From positions 1,426,001-1,490,000 of the forward strand of contig JBAIAA010000078.1 in the NCBI GenBank assembly GCA_037893245.1: a stretch of 64,000 nucleotides of DNA, given 5' to 3'. The stretch comes from Crossaster papposus. Taxonomy: Eukaryota > Echinodermata > Asteroidea > Velatida > Solasteridae. Of the stretch, positions 57,701 through 60,700 are shown one piece after another (the first letter of the stretch is position 1; every line of letters begins with the position of its first letter). The position numbers were made by a program, and so were the translations under genes. The notes beneath the pieces are model-generated. The model ran no database searches, was not told where the DNA came from, and was given only the letters and a program-made list of their open reading frames with translations.

Positions 57701-60700
57701 GAGTCCATTAGTGGTCTAATTAACTTGGTAATTAAATATGCAAATCAGGTCCTCGTAAGTATCCCCCTTTTTCGAAATTTTGATATTTTGTTGTTTATAC
57801 AATAGTTTGTATGTGTGGACAATTTCAAGAATAAATAATGATTGAAACATAGCCGTTGCTATGCTCAACCGAACCTTACTTGTCCTGTTTTGTAATCTTT
57901 TGCATGTTTTTGTTTAAGGTGTTTAAAGTAAGTTTTCTCACAAACACGTTTTGTGAAACCCATGACTTTCTAGAGCGCTGTAAAAAGTATTTATTGCAAA
58001 ACCCCCAAGTGTTATGTATCATTGGAAAGCTCCCTTTCTGAAGAATTTGAAAATACCAATATCCTAATTTTCAATATTTTCGACTTTACTCTCATTTTGT
58101 GATGACAGGTCACATATGTTCTCGGGGTCAACTTACATGCTTACATAGACTACTTGTCAAAATGACTAGCGTGCCAGTGCAGCAAGATCAATCAGGTCAA
58201 AAATATCGAGGCTAAACTGCCTCAGAGTCTGTGGTGACCAACTGCAGCAGGATACAACTGAGGCATCATTTAATGGTGCCTAGCTCTCATTGCCTTAGAA
58301 TTGGCCATTTTTGCACTGGTGTTGACAGCTGAATGCATCAAAGTGCACCAGATTTGTCCAACTGGTGCACTGTGCTGCATCTAGCAGGGTTAGGGTTAAA
58401 CACAGCAATCGACCATTTGCGTGTGGAATTTAAATAATATCTGGTACACTGACTTGTTCACACAGTCGTGAACCACATAACGACCGAGGATCGATATTGT
58501 GTTTTCCTTTGTTCCTTTACTATACCCTAACCCCATTACTTAGCGCTTGCCCCAACGATCGAGGACCGAATTCGGACAATCAAACCGTCCTTCGATGATC
58601 CTTTGTTCCCTTTGTTCTCTTTTGTGTTTCGATCCTCGATCGTAATACGATACAAGAACACACAGTCGTGAACCACATAACGACCGAGGATCGATATTGT
58701 GTTTTCCTTTATTCCTTTACTATACCCTAACCCCATTACCTAGCGCTTGCCCTAACGATCGAGGACCGAATTCGGACAAGCAAACCCTCCTTCGAGGATC
58801 CTTTGTTCCCTTTGTTCTCTTTTGTGTTTCGATCCTCGATCGTTATACGATACAAGAACACACAGCTTGGCACAGTTTGACTTTAAATTATCCAGACCAA
58901 ATACACTGTTGCTATATCACGTGATTCGGGGCAAGCTCTTGCATCGTTACGTTAAAGACGCTCAGCACCAATACATTGTTCACAATGGTTGAGAATGGTA
59001 CAAAGACACCAGACCATTCCAGAGCCGGGGGTTGCTAGCGTAAGGCTTGCCCCGAATCACGTGATATAGCAACAGTGTCTTTGGTCTGGAGAATTTAAAT
59101 GTAAACTGTGCCAAGCTGTGTGTTTTTGTATCGTATTACGATCGAGGATCGAAACACAAAAGAGAACAAAGGGAACAAAGAATCCTCGAAGGACGGTTTG
59201 CTTGTCCGAATTCGGTCCTCGATCGTTGGGGCAAGCGCTAGGTAATGGGGGTAGGGTATAGTAAAGGAATAAAGGAAAACACAATATCGATCCTCGGTCG
59301 TTATGTGGTTCACGACTGTGTGAACAAGTCAGTGTACCAGATATTATTCAAATTCCACACGCAAATGGCCAATTGTCACAATACAAAGACAGTTAAAACA
59401 ACTAACTCTAGATTTTGACTGACTGAATATACAGGGTGGTCTAAAAGACGGCCTATTTTCAGTACCCTACAACCAGAAAAACTAGTTTGGATAAAAGGGA
59501 ATTTTTCTAGATGAAAAATGATACCCAGATCACCTGATTTGGTCCAGTAGTTTTCATTCTCAGGACCTTTTTTGGAACAAAGTCAGTGGTCAATTGGACA
59601 AGCCTTTTTATTGCTGTCGCGCATCTGTTGATCACCTGTCCAACTGACACCCGACGTTCCAGTAAATTCCCAACAAATGACAATCAAAACCTTTCGCTTT
59701 CATCATCTGTAAAGTTACTATATAGTTTGTAGAGTTGGCTATGGGTACTAGACTCCATGATCTGGAGTCGGTTCCTGACATCGACGGTTGGGTACTTAAT
59801 GCACAGCCCTACTATCCAAACTAGTTTGTTTTTACCACCCTGCGTATTGATTGATGTCCCAACTTGCTTAACCAGTTCGCGCCGGGATTATTTTAACATC
59901 ACCTAGCCGAGGGGCGGGATTATTTTTAACGAAACTCGATCCGAAGTGTGTTCAGGCCGATAGTGCCGGGAAGCACACCCACGCATTTCCGGCCTTGCTC
60001 GCTGCTGACATACATTTCCGAACTTGAACTTGGCGTGTTTATGCGTCATCCGTTTTGAATTTGGGGAAATTTTGGCGTTTATATTCGTCATCCGGCGCGA
60101 ACTGGTTAATTTGATCGAACTGGAAAAATTAGTTTTGTTTCGTGTTGTTCCTAATTTTTATTAAACTTACCAGGATTTCCTAATTCTTTGTTATGAGTCT
60201 GAGCCAATACAGTTGACCTGCAATATAAGATATAACAAAACATCATGTTCCAACTAGGAATTGATGCTGCACAGTCCAACTAGAGCCTTTTTCCAAACCC
60301 CAGCTTTGTCTCCGTCTTTGGCTTCGTTCATACAGTTTCACAATTGTGATGGAGCCGGAGACAAAGCCTATGTTGGGGTTTGGAAAATGGCCTAGTTGTT
60401 GTTCCCACCCAGCAATCAGTATTGATAAGGAAATAAATATGTGGTTGGCCAGTTTTAAACGTACTTCGAAACCGACTCATGGGCCTGAACGCGTTAATGT
60501 TCGAGCCGAAGGCGAGGGCATTAACAATGTTTAGGCTCATAAGCCGATTTTAAATGTACATTTAATACCGACCAAACAAATATTTATTCCCATTCATAAA
60601 TACCTTTCGGGTAAAACAAGTCAACAAAATTTTACTTCATATTTTGTGGAGCACCCTTCTACATGTAGCTATATTATGGTATATTCCTCGAATATCCTCA

